53,808 nucleotides of DNA from JAHEJB01 sp041748175 (GCA_041748175.1 JBGTDU010000069.1:1-53808); one strand, 5' to 3'. Positions 45,739-53,808 are shown, numbered from the stretch's first letter. Numbers and translations are program-made. Notes: a model not told the origin generated them from the sequence alone.

Positions 45739-45775
45739 CAGACAGGAGGAGTAGATCAACAGCCGGCTCGCCCAA

Positions 45776-46003
45776 TCAGGCGTCGTTGTCTGCAAGATGG
45801 GCCAGTAAATGGTCGAACATGCACAGGGCGTCATCGATCAATTGGCGCGCGGCCTTGTCGGCAGCCGAGGCGCTTCCGTAATCACCGCCAGACTCGTGAA
45901 GCACGTGCCCGTTATGAAGTACCGAGTAGGCGTACGACTGTTCGCCAAAGCGGCCTTCCACCGTCCGAATCGTAAGATCAAACTCGCGATGTCGCAACGC
46001 CAT
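45776..46003 (-). CDS. Small conserved-looking protein of unknown function
   Basis: It has 75 residues from ATG 46003. The sequence HREFDLTIRTVEGRFGEQSY, then AYSVLHNGHVLHESGGDYGS and AADKAARQLIDDALCMFDHLL, reads like a folded beta-beta-alpha protein. I do not recognise a family. The frame continues upstream to 46123, but that part is Thr/Ser/Pro-rich and the later ATG is preferred. It is convergent with the Omp85 gene, 37 bases apart. No ribosome-binding site is evident, so the call is tentative. Confidence 0.45.
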   Translation of the reverse strand: MALRHREFDLTIRTVEGRFGEQSYAYSVLHNGHVLHESGGDYGSASAADKAARQLIDDALCMFDHLLAHLADNDA

Positions 46004-46276
46004 CGCACGGGATGGCGTGGTGGTGGGGAAGGATGTGCGAGCGGAGGTTGTGAGCGCCATGGGACGGTTCAGCGAATGATGTCTGAAACCAGCATCGACA
46101 ACTCGCGCTCCTTCTATGTTCAAAGCCTTCCTGAACGACGGATTGGTACGCTTCTGCGCCGGAATGAGCGGCAGAAGGAAGCCTAGATCAGGATGAGACT
46201 TTATGTGGCGACGTTGAGACCGGAAGTGACAATACCGCGTTCGGTCGGAAGTTTGGTTCCGATTTGCGCCCCAGAC

Positions 46277-49200
46277 CTATTGAACGCTGGCCGCTGTTTC
46301 TCTCCTTCGTTCACGAATCAACTCCAGGGCTCGTTGGGCCACACTGTGGAAGTTTCGAACTTCCGTCGCCATAGCGTGGCAAAGCGCCGAGGTACCTCCG
46401 AGCGAACCAGAACGGGCCTGACGCTCAAGTTCAACGCACAGATACGACAGCGAGGTCGCCCCGAGAATGCCGCTCGACGACTTCAGTTTGTGCACGGCCC
46501 GCGCCACCGACGCAACGTCGCCCCGCACATGGGCCGTCTGAATGTGCTCCATGAGAACGGTATCTGACCGGAGGTAGCTTTCCAACACTTCTTCGGCAAA
46601 CCCGGCGTCGTCAACGCCCGTCAGCTTTCGAAGATGTTCGGGAACGGCGCGTGCAGCCGCGTCCAAAACGCTGTCGTTCGCCGTCGGTGAAATTGGTTCA
46701 ACAGGTGCGGCCGCAGGCTGCATTGTATGCGAAGCGTGGGGTTGGGCAAATGCGTCTGATGATGGCGCGGACACCGGTGCTTCCTCCCGAGTCCGCCGGG
46801 TCGTTTCGGTGGGCTGGGGAGAAACAGCGGGCTTGGGCGCAGATGCAGGCGGCGGTGGTGCGGGTCTGTTCGCTGCCTTTGGCCCGATCAGGCTATCGAG
46901 GTCGAGCCGCTTCGCCGTCCGGTCGAGAATGGCAGTCTGGGCCGTTTGGGCTGGCGGCGTCGTCGGCGTTGGGTCGGCGGACTTCTCGCTTGGTTTCCGG
47001 TTTGCCACAATGCGCGCGCATTTGGCAAGCGCCGCCGAAAGATCCTCATGGCGCACCGGTTTCGGCACATAATCATCCATGCCAGCCTCGAGGCATCGAT
47101 CGCGGTCGCCTTGCATGGCGTTCGCCGTCATCGCCACGATGCGCGGCCGTTTCTCTCGCGGTACGTTCTGCCTGATGTGGCGTGTGGCCGCCAGACCGTC
47201 CATTTCGGGCATCTGGACATCCATAAGAATGACGTCGTAGTCGGCCAGTTCGAGTGCTTTGAGCACTTCCAGGCCATTCGCCGCAACATCTGCGACGAAG
47301 CCGAGGCGTTTGAGGATGCCGATGGCAACCTTCTGATTCACCGCGTTGTCCTCCGCCAGGAGTACACGAAGAGCTTGCTTCTCGACGGTCGGCGGCGGGG
47401 AGGAGTCCGCAGGAGGTTGCGGAGTGTTCTCGGCGAACTGTCCCTGATCTATCGGTTGTTCAGGTTGGATGTCGGGTCGTTCGTAGGTAATCGCGGCCTC
47501 GATGGGATCACCCGATTTGCCGAACACGGGGGGTTCTTCAGGCCGCGTCGCCATGGCAGCGTTGCCATCGCTGGCGGAGTCAACTAGCGCGCGAGCCTCA
47601 GCGTGAGATTGCGGGTGGGAAACGGTCGGGTCTGCCTCATCTGCGAAATCCAAACCGTTGGAAGCGATCGGGTCGATCTCATCAAATCCTTCTGGCGCTG
47701 CAAGTGCTGAGGGCGCGCCCCAATCCTCAGGCATTCCACGAAGCCGTTCTTGTGTGGCTACTACACCGGCGAGCACCTCAAACAATTGTCCCTGTTTAAC
47801 GGGTTTCGTGAGGGCGGCATCCAACGCGCCGCCTGCTCGAATGCGATTGCCCAACGACGAGAGCATGATGAGCGGACGATCACGGACACTTTCTCGTGTC
47901 CGCAATTCCTCGGCCAGCATCATGCCGTCCATTTCTGGCATCTGCATGTCCAGGATGCCGAAGTCGTAAACGCCGCCCCGGTCAACCCAGTCGAGAGCTT
48001 CTGCCGCGCTCGACCATACGACGGGCTCCATGCCCCAATTCTCGCTTTGCTTCACGAGGATCTTGCGGTTCGTCTCGTTGTCGTCAACGATGAGGAGGCG
48101 CTTGCCCTGGAGTTGCGGTTGTGGGCCTCGCAGCGACTCCGAACGTACCACAGACGCCTCATTGACGAGGACGGTAAAGTAGAACCTCGAACCAACCCCC
48201 ACTTCGCTCTCCACCCACATTGTGCCGCCCATCAACTCCGCCAGGCGCCTGCTGATGGCGAGACCAAGGCCCGTCCCCCCGTATTTGCGGGTCGTGGATG
48301 AGTCGATTTGCGTGAACGATGTAAAGAGGCGGGCGAGTCGATCCTCGGCGATGCCGATGCCTGAGTCGCGCACGCAGAAATGGAGTTCGTGCAGCGTCTG
48401 GGCGTTGGCGCCAGCTACAGCCGATGCCTCGACGGCGATGACGACCTCTCCTGACTCGGTGAACTTGACGGCGTTGCCGAGCAGGTTAACGAGAATCTGC
48501 CGCAGACGCGTGACATCGCCGTTGATGGTTTCAGGGACTTTGTCGTCGAGGGTGTAGGCGAGCTCGATGCGTTTCTCCGCCGCCTTCGAAGCAAGCAAGT
48601 CCAGCGCCTCCTCGATGCACTGGCGGAGCTCAAACGGCTGCTCTTCCAGCTCAATCTTCTCCGCCTCGATCTTCGAAAAATCGAGAATGTCATTGATGAT
48701 GGTGAGGAGGCTTTCTCCCGAGACGCGGATCGTGTCGACGTAGTCGCGCTGTTCTTCGGTCAGTCCACTATCGGCAAGGAGCGTCGTCATCCCGATCACA
48801 CCGTTCATCGGCGTCCGGATCTCGTGGCTCATCGTGGCGAGGAACTCGCTCTTGGCCTTGACCGCGACGTCGGAGGCGTTCTTGGCACCTCGCAGTTCCT
48901 CCACCATTTTCAGCCGCGAACTTAAAACGAAGTAGCCCACGATGGCGATGCCGCACAGCGTGGCCAGATAGGTGATTCGCGGAACCTGCGGGTCGGCAAC
49001 GGTGAAGGCCGTGATGGTCGTCGCTGCTATAACGAAGACGGAGTAGATCGCGAGATGCGTCGGCTTTCTGAATCCGACCGAGCAGCCGAAAATGACGAGC
49101 ATCATCCCGAATGCCGTGTTCACCGAAAGGTTGTTCAGGAATGTCAGGCCGACCTGCCACGCCGACACCATGTAGAACAGGGCGTAAATCCCCAGCGTTG

Positions 49201-49405
49201 CATGCTCCCTGAACCACTTGCTCAGAAACGTAAGACCGACTAGGGCCAGGCACGCGAGCCCGATAGAGAGCCGGGCCCAAGTCGGGTCGATAATGCCCGG
49301 CTCGACCAGCTGGTAGATCGGGCCGAACCCGATGATGACGATGCCGCCGACAAGCAGCAATGCACGGTATAGCTTGAGGTCGAGCGGTGCCTGGGAGGAG
49401 GGCAT
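46277..49405 (-). CDS. Hybrid histidine kinase: membrane sensor-HisKA-HATPase-REC-REC-HPt
   Basis: It has 1042 residues from ATG 49405; the frame is open to 49528 but the extra part is not membrane-like. Five to six hydrophobic segments (about 12-170) form the sensor. Then HisKA with the phospho-His 194 (MSHEIRTPMNG), HATPase with N box and GGTGLGLAIS, a first receiver (KRLLIVDDNE, phospho-Asp near 485 in ILDMQMPEMDG), a Pro/Glu-rich linker, a second receiver (VLLAEDNAVNQK, phospho-Asp near 730), a Pro/Ala-rich linker and an HPt domain with His 972 (AVHKLKSSSG). This is a complete BarA-like phosphorelay in one chain. No response regulator gene lies beside it, so its output partner is elsewhere. 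Confidence 0.92.
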   Translation of the reverse strand: MPSSQAPLDLKLYRALLLVGGIVIIGFGPIYQLVEPGIIDPTWARLSIGLACLALVGLTFLSKWFREHATLGIYALFYMVSAWQVGLTFLNNLSVNTAFGMMLVIFGCSVGFRKPTHLAIYSVFVIAATTITAFTVADPQVPRITYLATLCGIAIVGYFVLSSRLKMVEELRGAKNASDVAVKAKSEFLATMSHEIRTPMNGVIGMTTLLADSGLTEEQRDYVDTIRVSGESLLTIINDILDFSKIEAEKIELEEQPFELRQCIEEALDLLASKAAEKRIELAYTLDDKVPETINGDVTRLRQILVNLLGNAVKFTESGEVVIAVEASAVAGANAQTLHELHFCVRDSGIGIAEDRLARLFTSFTQIDSSTTRKYGGTGLGLAISRRLAELMGGTMWVESEVGVGSRFYFTVLVNEASVVRSESLRGPQPQLQGKRLLIVDDNETNRKILVKQSENWGMEPVVWSSAAEALDWVDRGGVYDFGILDMQMPEMDGMMLAEELRTRESVRDRPLIMLSSLGNRIRAGGALDAALTKPVKQGQLFEVLAGVVATQERLRGMPEDWGAPSALAAPEGFDEIDPIASNGLDFADEADPTVSHPQSHAEARALVDSASDGNAAMATRPEEPPVFGKSGDPIEAAITYERPDIQPEQPIDQGQFAENTPQPPADSSPPPTVEKQALRVLLAEDNAVNQKVAIGILKRLGFVADVAANGLEVLKALELADYDVILMDVQMPEMDGLAATRHIRQNVPREKRPRIVAMTANAMQGDRDRCLEAGMDDYVPKPVRHEDLSAALAKCARIVANRKPSEKSADPTPTTPPAQTAQTAILDRTAKRLDLDSLIGPKAANRPAPPPPASAPKPAVSPQPTETTRRTREEAPVSAPSSDAFAQPHASHTMQPAAAPVEPISPTANDSVLDAAARAVPEHLRKLTGVDDAGFAEEVLESYLRSDTVLMEHIQTAHVRGDVASVARAVHKLKSSSGILGATSLSYLCVELERQARSGSLGGTSALCHAMATEVRNFHSVAQRALELIRERRRETAASVQ

Positions 49406-49637
49406 AAGCGAACAGGGGATCGTATCTGCACGCCCGACTCGGGTAGTTATTACCTGAGAAGGCGCGAAGAGAACCGTGTCAAGGCGGATACTGGCGGTTT
49501 CTGGCGGATGAATTCCGCAAACCCTCATGCGACAAAAAGCGCTCCTGTTTGAATGTGCTTGAACCCCTGTTCGCCATCAATTCCGCAAGCCCTTCGACCT
49601 GCCGGGCTATTTTGTGGGCTATCGACAGCCTGCTTTG
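49406..49637. other. Divergent intergenic region with an imperfect 70-base-spaced repeat
   Basis: These 232 bases lie between the histidine kinase (minus) and rlmD (plus). Near-copies GATGAATTCCGCAAACCCT (about 49507) and CATCAATTCCGCAAGCCCT (about 49577) share AATTCCGCAA, and CTGGCGG occurs twice close together near 49486-49500. Promoters for both genes must lie here; I could not assign them. Confidence 0.4.
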
Positions 49638-51080
49638 ATGCCCGAATCCATTGCCACTCCCCAGCCGTCCATCCGCCGGGGCGAGGAAATCGAGCTGACG
49701 CTCGACAAGTTTGCCGACAGGGGGAAATCGCTGACGCGTGTGGGAGGGTACGTGGTTTTTGTAGCCGGAGCAGTCCCGGGCGACCGGGTGCGCGCGAAGG
49801 TCTTCAAGCGGAAGAAGTCGTTTGCGGAAGCGCGCTTGCTGGAGGTGCTGGAGCCGAGCCCACTCCGCACAGAACCGCGTTGCGAGTACTTCGATAGCTG
49901 CGGCGGGTGCAAATGGCAGCATGTCCAATACGACGCGCAGCTGGAGATGAAGCGCCAGGCCGTCGCCGACGCACTGGTGCATCAGGGTGGGTTCGATCTC
50001 GATGCGCTCGGCATCGATGTGCGGCCAACGATTGGCTCCGCGGAGACCTACTATTACCGCAACAAGATGGAATTCACGTTTGCGTCCAAGCGCTGGCTTA
50101 CCGATTGGGAGATCGCGACGGGCGAAGAGCTGGACAAGGATTTCGCGCTTGGGCTGCACGTACCTGGGCGGTTCGATAAGGTGCTGGATCTCAAGGCGTG
50201 CTACCTGCAATCCGAGTGGAGCGCCAGGCTGGTGAACAGTATCCGGGCATTCGCAAAGGAGAACGAATGGGAGCCCTGGGACATTCGGAATCATACCGGC
50301 TACCTCCGTCATCTCGTCATCCGCACGCCCGAGCATACCGACGAGAATATGGTCGTTTTAGTGACGAGCAAGGAGAACCCCAAGCGCATGTCGCTGTTCG
50401 CCGAATTCCTCCGGCGCGACTTTCCCGAAGTCACTACGCTGGTCAATACTATCAACTCAACGCTCGCTCAAACGGCATTCGGGGAGAAGATGATAGCGGT
50501 CTTCGGTCCGGGCGTTGTTCACGACAAACTCGGCCCATATACGTTTGAGATCGCAGCCAATGCGTTCTTTCAAACCAACACGAAGCAGGCGGAGACGCTC
50601 TACGACGTGGCCGCCGAGTTCGCCAACTTCAAACCAGACGACCTTGTCTACGACCTCTACTGCGGCGCGGGGACGATTTCCCTTTTTATAGCCGACCGAG
50701 TGAATCGGGTAGTTGGCGTGGAGTTGATAGAAGAGGCCGTCGCTAACGCGAAAGCCAATGCAAAGGCCAACGCCGTGGAGAATTGCACTTTTGTGGCGGG
50801 AGATATGCTCAAATTGCTCGCACGGGAATTCGTAGAAGAGCATGGCCGCCCGGATGTTCTTATTGTAGATCCGCCGCGCGCCGGGATGCACCCGAAAGTC
50901 GTCAAACAGATCAAAAAGCTGAAGCCCGAGCGCCTCGTTTATGTTTCCTGTAATCCCCAAACCCAGGCCCGCGACCTCGAGCAGCTCGGCGACGCCTACC
51001 GCATCGAAGCCGTTCAGCCGGTTGATCTCTTCCCGCATACCCACCATGTGGAGAACGTGGTGGGGCTGAGGAGCGTATAA
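49638..51080 (+). CDS. rlmD: 23S rRNA (uracil-C5)-methyltransferase, RlmD family
   Basis: Methylates U1939-equivalent of 23S rRNA using SAM; the RlmD/RumA subfamily also binds a [4Fe-4S] cluster. It has 480 residues. TRAM domain at the N-terminus (RRGEEIELTLDKF, 12-24), cluster cysteines CEYFDSCGGC (about 82-91) plus Cys near 188 (LKACYLQ), SAM loop DLYCGAGTISLF (about 338-349) and catalytic Cys in SCNPQTQARDL (about 437-447). TTG/GTG codons to 49614 are open but ATG 49638 fits. A related paralogue (RlmC, TrmA) cannot be fully excluded. Confidence 0.9.
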   Translation: MPESIATPQPSIRRGEEIELTLDKFADRGKSLTRVGGYVVFVAGAVPGDRVRAKVFKRKKSFAEARLLEVLEPSPLRTEPRCEYFDSCGGCKWQHVQYDAQLEMKRQAVADALVHQGGFDLDALGIDVRPTIGSAETYYYRNKMEFTFASKRWLTDWEIATGEELDKDFALGLHVPGRFDKVLDLKACYLQSEWSARLVNSIRAFAKENEWEPWDIRNHTGYLRHLVIRTPEHTDENMVVLVTSKENPKRMSLFAEFLRRDFPEVTTLVNTINSTLAQTAFGEKMIAVFGPGVVHDKLGPYTFEIAANAFFQTNTKQAETLYDVAAEFANFKPDDLVYDLYCGAGTISLFIADRVNRVVGVELIEEAVANAKANAKANAVENCTFVAGDMLKLLAREFVEEHGRPDVLIVDPPRAGMHPKVVKQIKKLKPERLVYVSCNPQTQARDLEQLGDAYRIEAVQPVDLFPHTHHVENVVGLRSV

Positions 51081-51108
51081 TATGTCTCTCGTGTCGCCCT
51101 AGACTCGC

Positions 51109-51330
51109 ATGATTTCCGACGAGTTACCGGACAAGCTTCCTGTCTTTTCTTCTCCCGAGGAAGCGCGCGCCTATTGGCATAACGAGACGCCCGCGGAGCG
51201 GATCCGGGCGATGCAGATGATGAACCGGGAAAAGTATGGAGATGAGATCTTTGATCGTCCGATGCCACGAGTACTCGATATCGAGACGCCGGATTACACG
51301 ATCCGAATGTGGATGCACCGCAAGGAATGA
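51109..51330 (+). CDS. Small protein of unknown function, coupled to the epimerase gene
   Basis: It has 73 residues (MISDELPDKLPVFSSPEEA start; core TPAERIRAMQMMNREKYGDE, then PRVLDIETPDYTIRMWMHRK). The stop TGA overlaps the next gene's ATG (ATGA at 51327-51330), a typical coupled pair. The Met-rich helix followed by a short strand looks like a real folded mini-domain, but I do not recognise the family. It begins 28 bases after rlmD. Confidence 0.65.
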   Translation: MISDELPDKLPVFSSPEEARAYWHNETPAERIRAMQMMNREKYGDEIFDRPMPRVLDIETPDYTIRMWMHRKE

Positions 51331-52295
51331 CCGCCTTCGTCACGGGCGGAACGGGCTTCGTCGGGAGCCATCTGGTGGAGGCCTTGCTGGAGCGCGGCGT
51401 CGAAGTTCGTTGCCTGGTCCGCAGCGATCCCAAATGGCTGGCGGGGCTGCCGGTGGAGATCATTCAGGGAGATCTGTTCGATGAGAAAGCGTTGCGCGCA
51501 GGGATGGCCGGCGCAGACATCGCTTACCACGTGGCTGGCATGACGCGCGCGCCGCGATACGAGGCGTTGCATCGGGCGAACGTGGAGGGCACGAAGAACC
51601 TCCTCGATGCCGCGAAGAACGCGGACGTCGCGAAGGTGCTCGTAACGTCGTCGCTTGCCGCCGTCGGGCCGAGCGGAGCCACGCCGCTAACCGAGGAGGC
51701 CTTGCTCCGGCCTATTTCCGACTACGGCCGGAGCAAGGCCGAGATGGAGCGCTGCATTTCCGAGCGGACCAGCGGCCCCCCCGTCGTGGTCGTTCGTCCG
51801 CCCGCTGTTTGGGGGCCTCGCGAAGCCGACATATTTCAGCTGATCAAAGCCGTCCAACAACTACGCATATTTCCGATTGTGGGTCGCGGAAATGCGCCGC
51901 AGCTTGATCTCGTACACGTCCGCGATTTGGTGAACGGGATGATCGCCGCGGCGGAAACGGATGCTACGCGCGGCGAAACCTATTTTCTCGGGGGGCCGCG
52001 GGCCTACAGTTGGGATGAAATCGGCCAGGCCATTCGCACCGCCCTCGGACACGGTGCGCTGAGCATCCACATTCCGCGCGCGCTGATGCAGCCGTTGGGG
52101 CTGGCGTCGGAAGGCATCGGTAAGGTGCTTGGAAGGTACCCGGCGCTCAACCGCGAGAAAGCCCGCGAAGGGAAAGCCACCTGGCTGATCTCCTCCAAGA
52201 AGGCCCGAACCGATTTCGGCTACGCGCCCACGGTATCGCTGGAGGAGGGCATGAGGGAGACCGTGCGTTGGTACCGCGAGAACGGATGGCTTTGA
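51327..52295 (+). CDS. NAD(P)-dependent epimerase/dehydratase (extended SDR)
   Basis: It has 322 residues from ATG 51327, overlapping the previous stop as ATGA; the frame is open to 51309 but that adds nothing. Rossmann motif TGGTGFVGSHL (near 7-17), the catalytic Ser in TSSLAAVGPS and Y-x3-K in YGRSKAEMER. C-terminal substrate half includes PRAYSWDEIGQAI. Such enzymes act on nucleotide sugars, sterols or related hydroxy compounds; the substrate is not evident. Its partner is the small protein upstream. Confidence 0.88.
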   Translation: MTAFVTGGTGFVGSHLVEALLERGVEVRCLVRSDPKWLAGLPVEIIQGDLFDEKALRAGMAGADIAYHVAGMTRAPRYEALHRANVEGTKNLLDAAKNADVAKVLVTSSLAAVGPSGATPLTEEALLRPISDYGRSKAEMERCISERTSGPPVVVVRPPAVWGPREADIFQLIKAVQQLRIFPIVGRGNAPQLDLVHVRDLVNGMIAAAETDATRGETYFLGGPRAYSWDEIGQAIRTALGHGALSIHIPRALMQPLGLASEGIGKVLGRYPALNREKAREGKATWLISSKKARTDFGYAPTVSLEEGMRETVRWYRENGWL

Positions 52296-52316
52296 GATTG
52301 CGGAGTTCGGCGGTAG

Positions 52317-52337
52317 GGACGGCTCGCCGAGCCGTCC
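52317..52337. repeat. Perfect 9-base-stem palindrome (REP-like or terminator hairpin)
   Basis: GGACGGCTC pairs perfectly with GAGCCGTCC around a 3-base loop, 21 bases after the epimerase stop. No T run follows, so intrinsic termination is doubtful. A GC-rich extragenic palindrome next to short tandem repeats suggests a repetitive element; genome-wide copies would confirm it. Confidence 0.55.
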
Positions 52338-52370
52338 GCAGTTATGGGATGTGTCGGAGATCGGATAGGG

Positions 52371-52406
52371 GATGTCGGATGTCGGATGGACAGATGTCGG
52401 ATGTCG
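52371..52406. repeat. Short tandem repeats of GATGTCG
   Basis: GATGTCG occurs twice in a row at 52371-52384, then, after GATGGACA, twice again at 52393-52406. A degenerate version (GGATGTGTCGGAGATCGG) lies just upstream near 52348. The function is unknown. Confidence 0.6.
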
Positions 52407-52536
52407 AATTGACGGATTTAGAATTGAAGTCGAAATGAGCTGCTTAATTGAAGACACGACACGTGGCGACGTATTCACCACCGGCCGGGCGAAGGACAGG
52501 GACCGAATGTAGACGGAACGACCGGCGACAGAAGTG

Positions 52537-52561
52537 TGTGGATAACTTTTGTGCTACAAAA
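52537..52561. promoter_or_regulatory. DnaA-box-like site with adjacent inverted repeat
   Basis: TGTGGATAA (52537-52545) is the exact complement of the DnaA box TTATCCACA, followed by TTTTGT-GCT-ACAAAA (52547-52561), a perfect inverted repeat. A single exact box is only weak evidence because chance occurrence in 54 kb is appreciable. The pair sits about 105 bases before the final gene and may be its regulatory region. Confidence 0.3.
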
Positions 52562-52665
52562 CAGCTCGCCCTTCTTGCAAAAAAAAAAAGCCTTAGCCGT
52601 ATGTTTCGCGCCGACCAGCCCGCTACCGATAGAATCTCTTCCCCATCTCGGCATCTCTCACAGGC

Positions 52666-53808
52666 ATGCGCTCACTTGCATTTCTCGTGCTCGCCACGCT
52701 TGTCGTGGATTGCTCGGTGGGGCAGGTGGTGATTCGTGAGCGGGTGGAGGTGGATGGGGACTCGATCGGCGCGGTCGATTCGGCGACGGCCCCAAACAAT
52801 GCGGTGTCCGATCTCGAAGGGGTTTATACAGCGACCGTTTCGCTCAACTCGGCCTATACGTCGTGCTGCATGGATGCAACGCCGCACGTTTCGTGCTACT
52901 CCGGTTTCGAGGGCGCGGCATTTATTATCTCCGGGACGCGGCCGGACGGTACACCTTTCTCCGTCTCCGCCTCGGTCGCCGCGCTTGTTCAATTTGAGGA
53001 TCAGTTCACCACAGACCAGGACACGCCATTTGGCCGGAACTGCCGATTCGGGTCCAATGAACGCGGCTACAACACCTATACCTATGGACCGGGTACGGTG
53101 TCGGTTGGGGAGGTACGCGGGCTCATATCGGTGTCCAGCAACTTCGGGGATGCTTCGTGGGACAGGGTGGTCGCGCCAATGGTGGGCGGCGGTAGTCAGT
53201 TCATTCGGGCTCGCACGTTTTCTGAGGGCGACGGGTTCAACTATCCGTTTTGTGGCCATGGTCTCATTGTGAGTGCGGAGGGAAACCTCTCCTTCCGCCC
53301 GGGTGGAGAGCTGGCCTCTCTTGAGCTCACGGCGAACCCCAACGCGCTTCAGCTGGGTGAGGAGGCCCGTCTCTACGCCGATGGGCTAGATGCCGATGGC
53401 AACTCTGTCGGCATCAACGGACTGGTCGATCTGAGCCTCGATCAGGGTGGCGGTACGGTAGGGTTCCTTCGGTGGGCTGGTGATGGGCAGGAAGGTCTCT
53501 CGATCACCGGAGTGGGTCCGTTTGAACTTGAAACAGGCCAGGTCGTGGTGGTTGCCGAGGAGCTCGGCCCGCCGACCGCGGCTCGGCAGACGGCGGATTC
53601 CAGGCTGAGCGAACAACATCGGGTCCCACAAGGTGCTGAACCACCTGCGAACAATATGGCTGGTGAAACCACACTTACGGTTACGGCCACGCTAGCAAAC
53701 GATCCAACCATTACGGGCTCGGCGACGGTAACCGTGTCCGTGGAGACGCCCACCCTTGAGCTCACCTTTGCGTTGAACGCAAGCCCGATTAATCCAGCGG
53801 CCTACCTT
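52666..53808 (+). CDS. Secreted protein with Ig-like domains (3' end beyond the window)
   Basis: The frame is open from ATG 52666 to the last base, 381 codons, with no stop. A hydrophobic signal sequence (MRSLAFLVLATLVVDC) is followed by a Cys-containing beta-rich part (Cys-rich near CCMD and RNCRFG) and, from about residue 215, an Ig-like/big-type repeat (LELTANPNALQLGEEARLYA, then TVTVSVETPTLELTF). Ig-like repeats of this kind occur in large surface adhesins and in secreted proteins. Total size and C-terminal sorting signal are unknown. Confidence 0.75.
   Translation, partial: MRSLAFLVLATLVVDCSVGQVVIRERVEVDGDSIGAVDSATAPNNAVSDLEGVYTATVSLNSAYTSCCMDATPHVSCYSGFEGAAFIISGTRPDGTPFSVSASVAALVQFEDQFTTDQDTPFGRNCRFGSNERGYNTYTYGPGTVSVGEVRGLISVSSNFGDASWDRVVAPMVGGGSQFIRARTFSEGDGFNYPFCGHGLIVSAEGNLSFRPGGELASLELTANPNALQLGEEARLYADGLDADGNSVGINGLVDLSLDQGGGTVGFLRWAGDGQEGLSITGVGPFELETGQVVVVAEELGPPTAARQTADSRLSEQHRVPQGAEPPANNMAGETTLTVTATLANDPTITGSATVTVSVETPTLELTFALNASPINPAAYL

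Larger units (their letters stand above)
52296..52665. other. Repeat-rich intergenic region without a gene
   Basis: 370 bases containing, in order: a perfect palindrome (52317-52337), GATGTCG repeats (52371-52406), a DnaA-box-like site with an inverted repeat (52537-52561), and an 11-base A run (52579-52589). No open frame here looks like protein. Confidence 0.6.

Noticed and set aside
1..53808. CRISPR arrays, insertion sequences, prophage genes or toxin-antitoxin pairs
   Set aside because: No regularly spaced repeats, transposase or integrase motifs, or recognised toxin/antitoxin domains were seen. The GATGTCG repeats are too short and irregular for CRISPR.

Overview
The window looks like chromosomal DNA of a Gram-negative member of the Bacteroidota/Rhodothermota, most likely Rhodothermota-like; this placement is inference. 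Supporting signs are a type IX secretion C-terminal sorting domain (28562-30145), a GWxTD protein, a DUF2795-type acidic mini-protein, a tandem rhomboid plus EEP-phosphatase operon, an LpxH-type lipid A hydrolase, an Omp85 barrel protein, and HprK without any visible sugar PTS. Base composition is moderately GC-rich. I see no tRNA, rRNA, CRISPR array, insertion sequence or prophage.

Layout. 1-2.1 kb: the 3' part of a POT peptide transporter, a strong terminator, and dut followed by methyltransferase-like fragments that look like a decayed gene. 2.4-13.4 kb: one compact minus-strand exopolysaccharide operon of eight genes (Wza-like exporter, Wzz, flippase, UDP-galactopyranose mutase, polymerase/ligase, second flippase, FkbM methyltransferase, glycosyltransferase). 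13.5-20.9 kb: envelope and housekeeping genes: ispE, a bifunctional penicillin-binding protein whose gene overlaps ispE tail to tail, lpxH, then rhomboid / inactive rhomboid / EEP phosphatase. 21.2-26.9 kb: a cation:proton antiporter fused to RCK and PTS-EIIA domains, a Na+/Ca2+ exchanger, an L,D-transpeptidase and ispG.

27.0-33.7 kb: extracellular proteins: a galactose-oxidase-like kelch protein split by an apparent one-base frameshift, a T9SS-sorted beta-propeller protein, a small secreted protein resembling an amylase C-terminal domain, and a 1014-residue lipoprotein related to glycogen-debranching enzyme and glucodextranase. 33.7-41.4 kb: GT2 glycosyltransferase, CDP-alcohol phosphatidyltransferase, ftsY, GWxTD protein, terminator, fmt, and a translationally coupled MoxR ATPase-HprK pair. 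41.8-45.7 kb: M23 peptidase, DUF2795 protein, Omp85 protein. 45.8-52.3 kb: a small unknown gene, a large hybrid histidine kinase, rlmD, and a small unknown gene coupled to an SDR epimerase. The last 1.5 kb holds a palindrome, GATGTCG repeats and a DnaA-box-like site, then a secreted Ig-like protein that runs off the end.

Most of the window serves the cell envelope: surface polysaccharide, peptidoglycan, lipid A, outer-membrane assembly and secreted enzymes. The observations most worth follow-up are the antiporter-RCK-EIIA fusion together with MoxR-HprK (PTS-type regulation without visible transport), the serine-less second rhomboid, the split galactose-oxidase-like gene, the two divergent flippases in one operon, and the terminators lying directly against the starts of dut and fmt.
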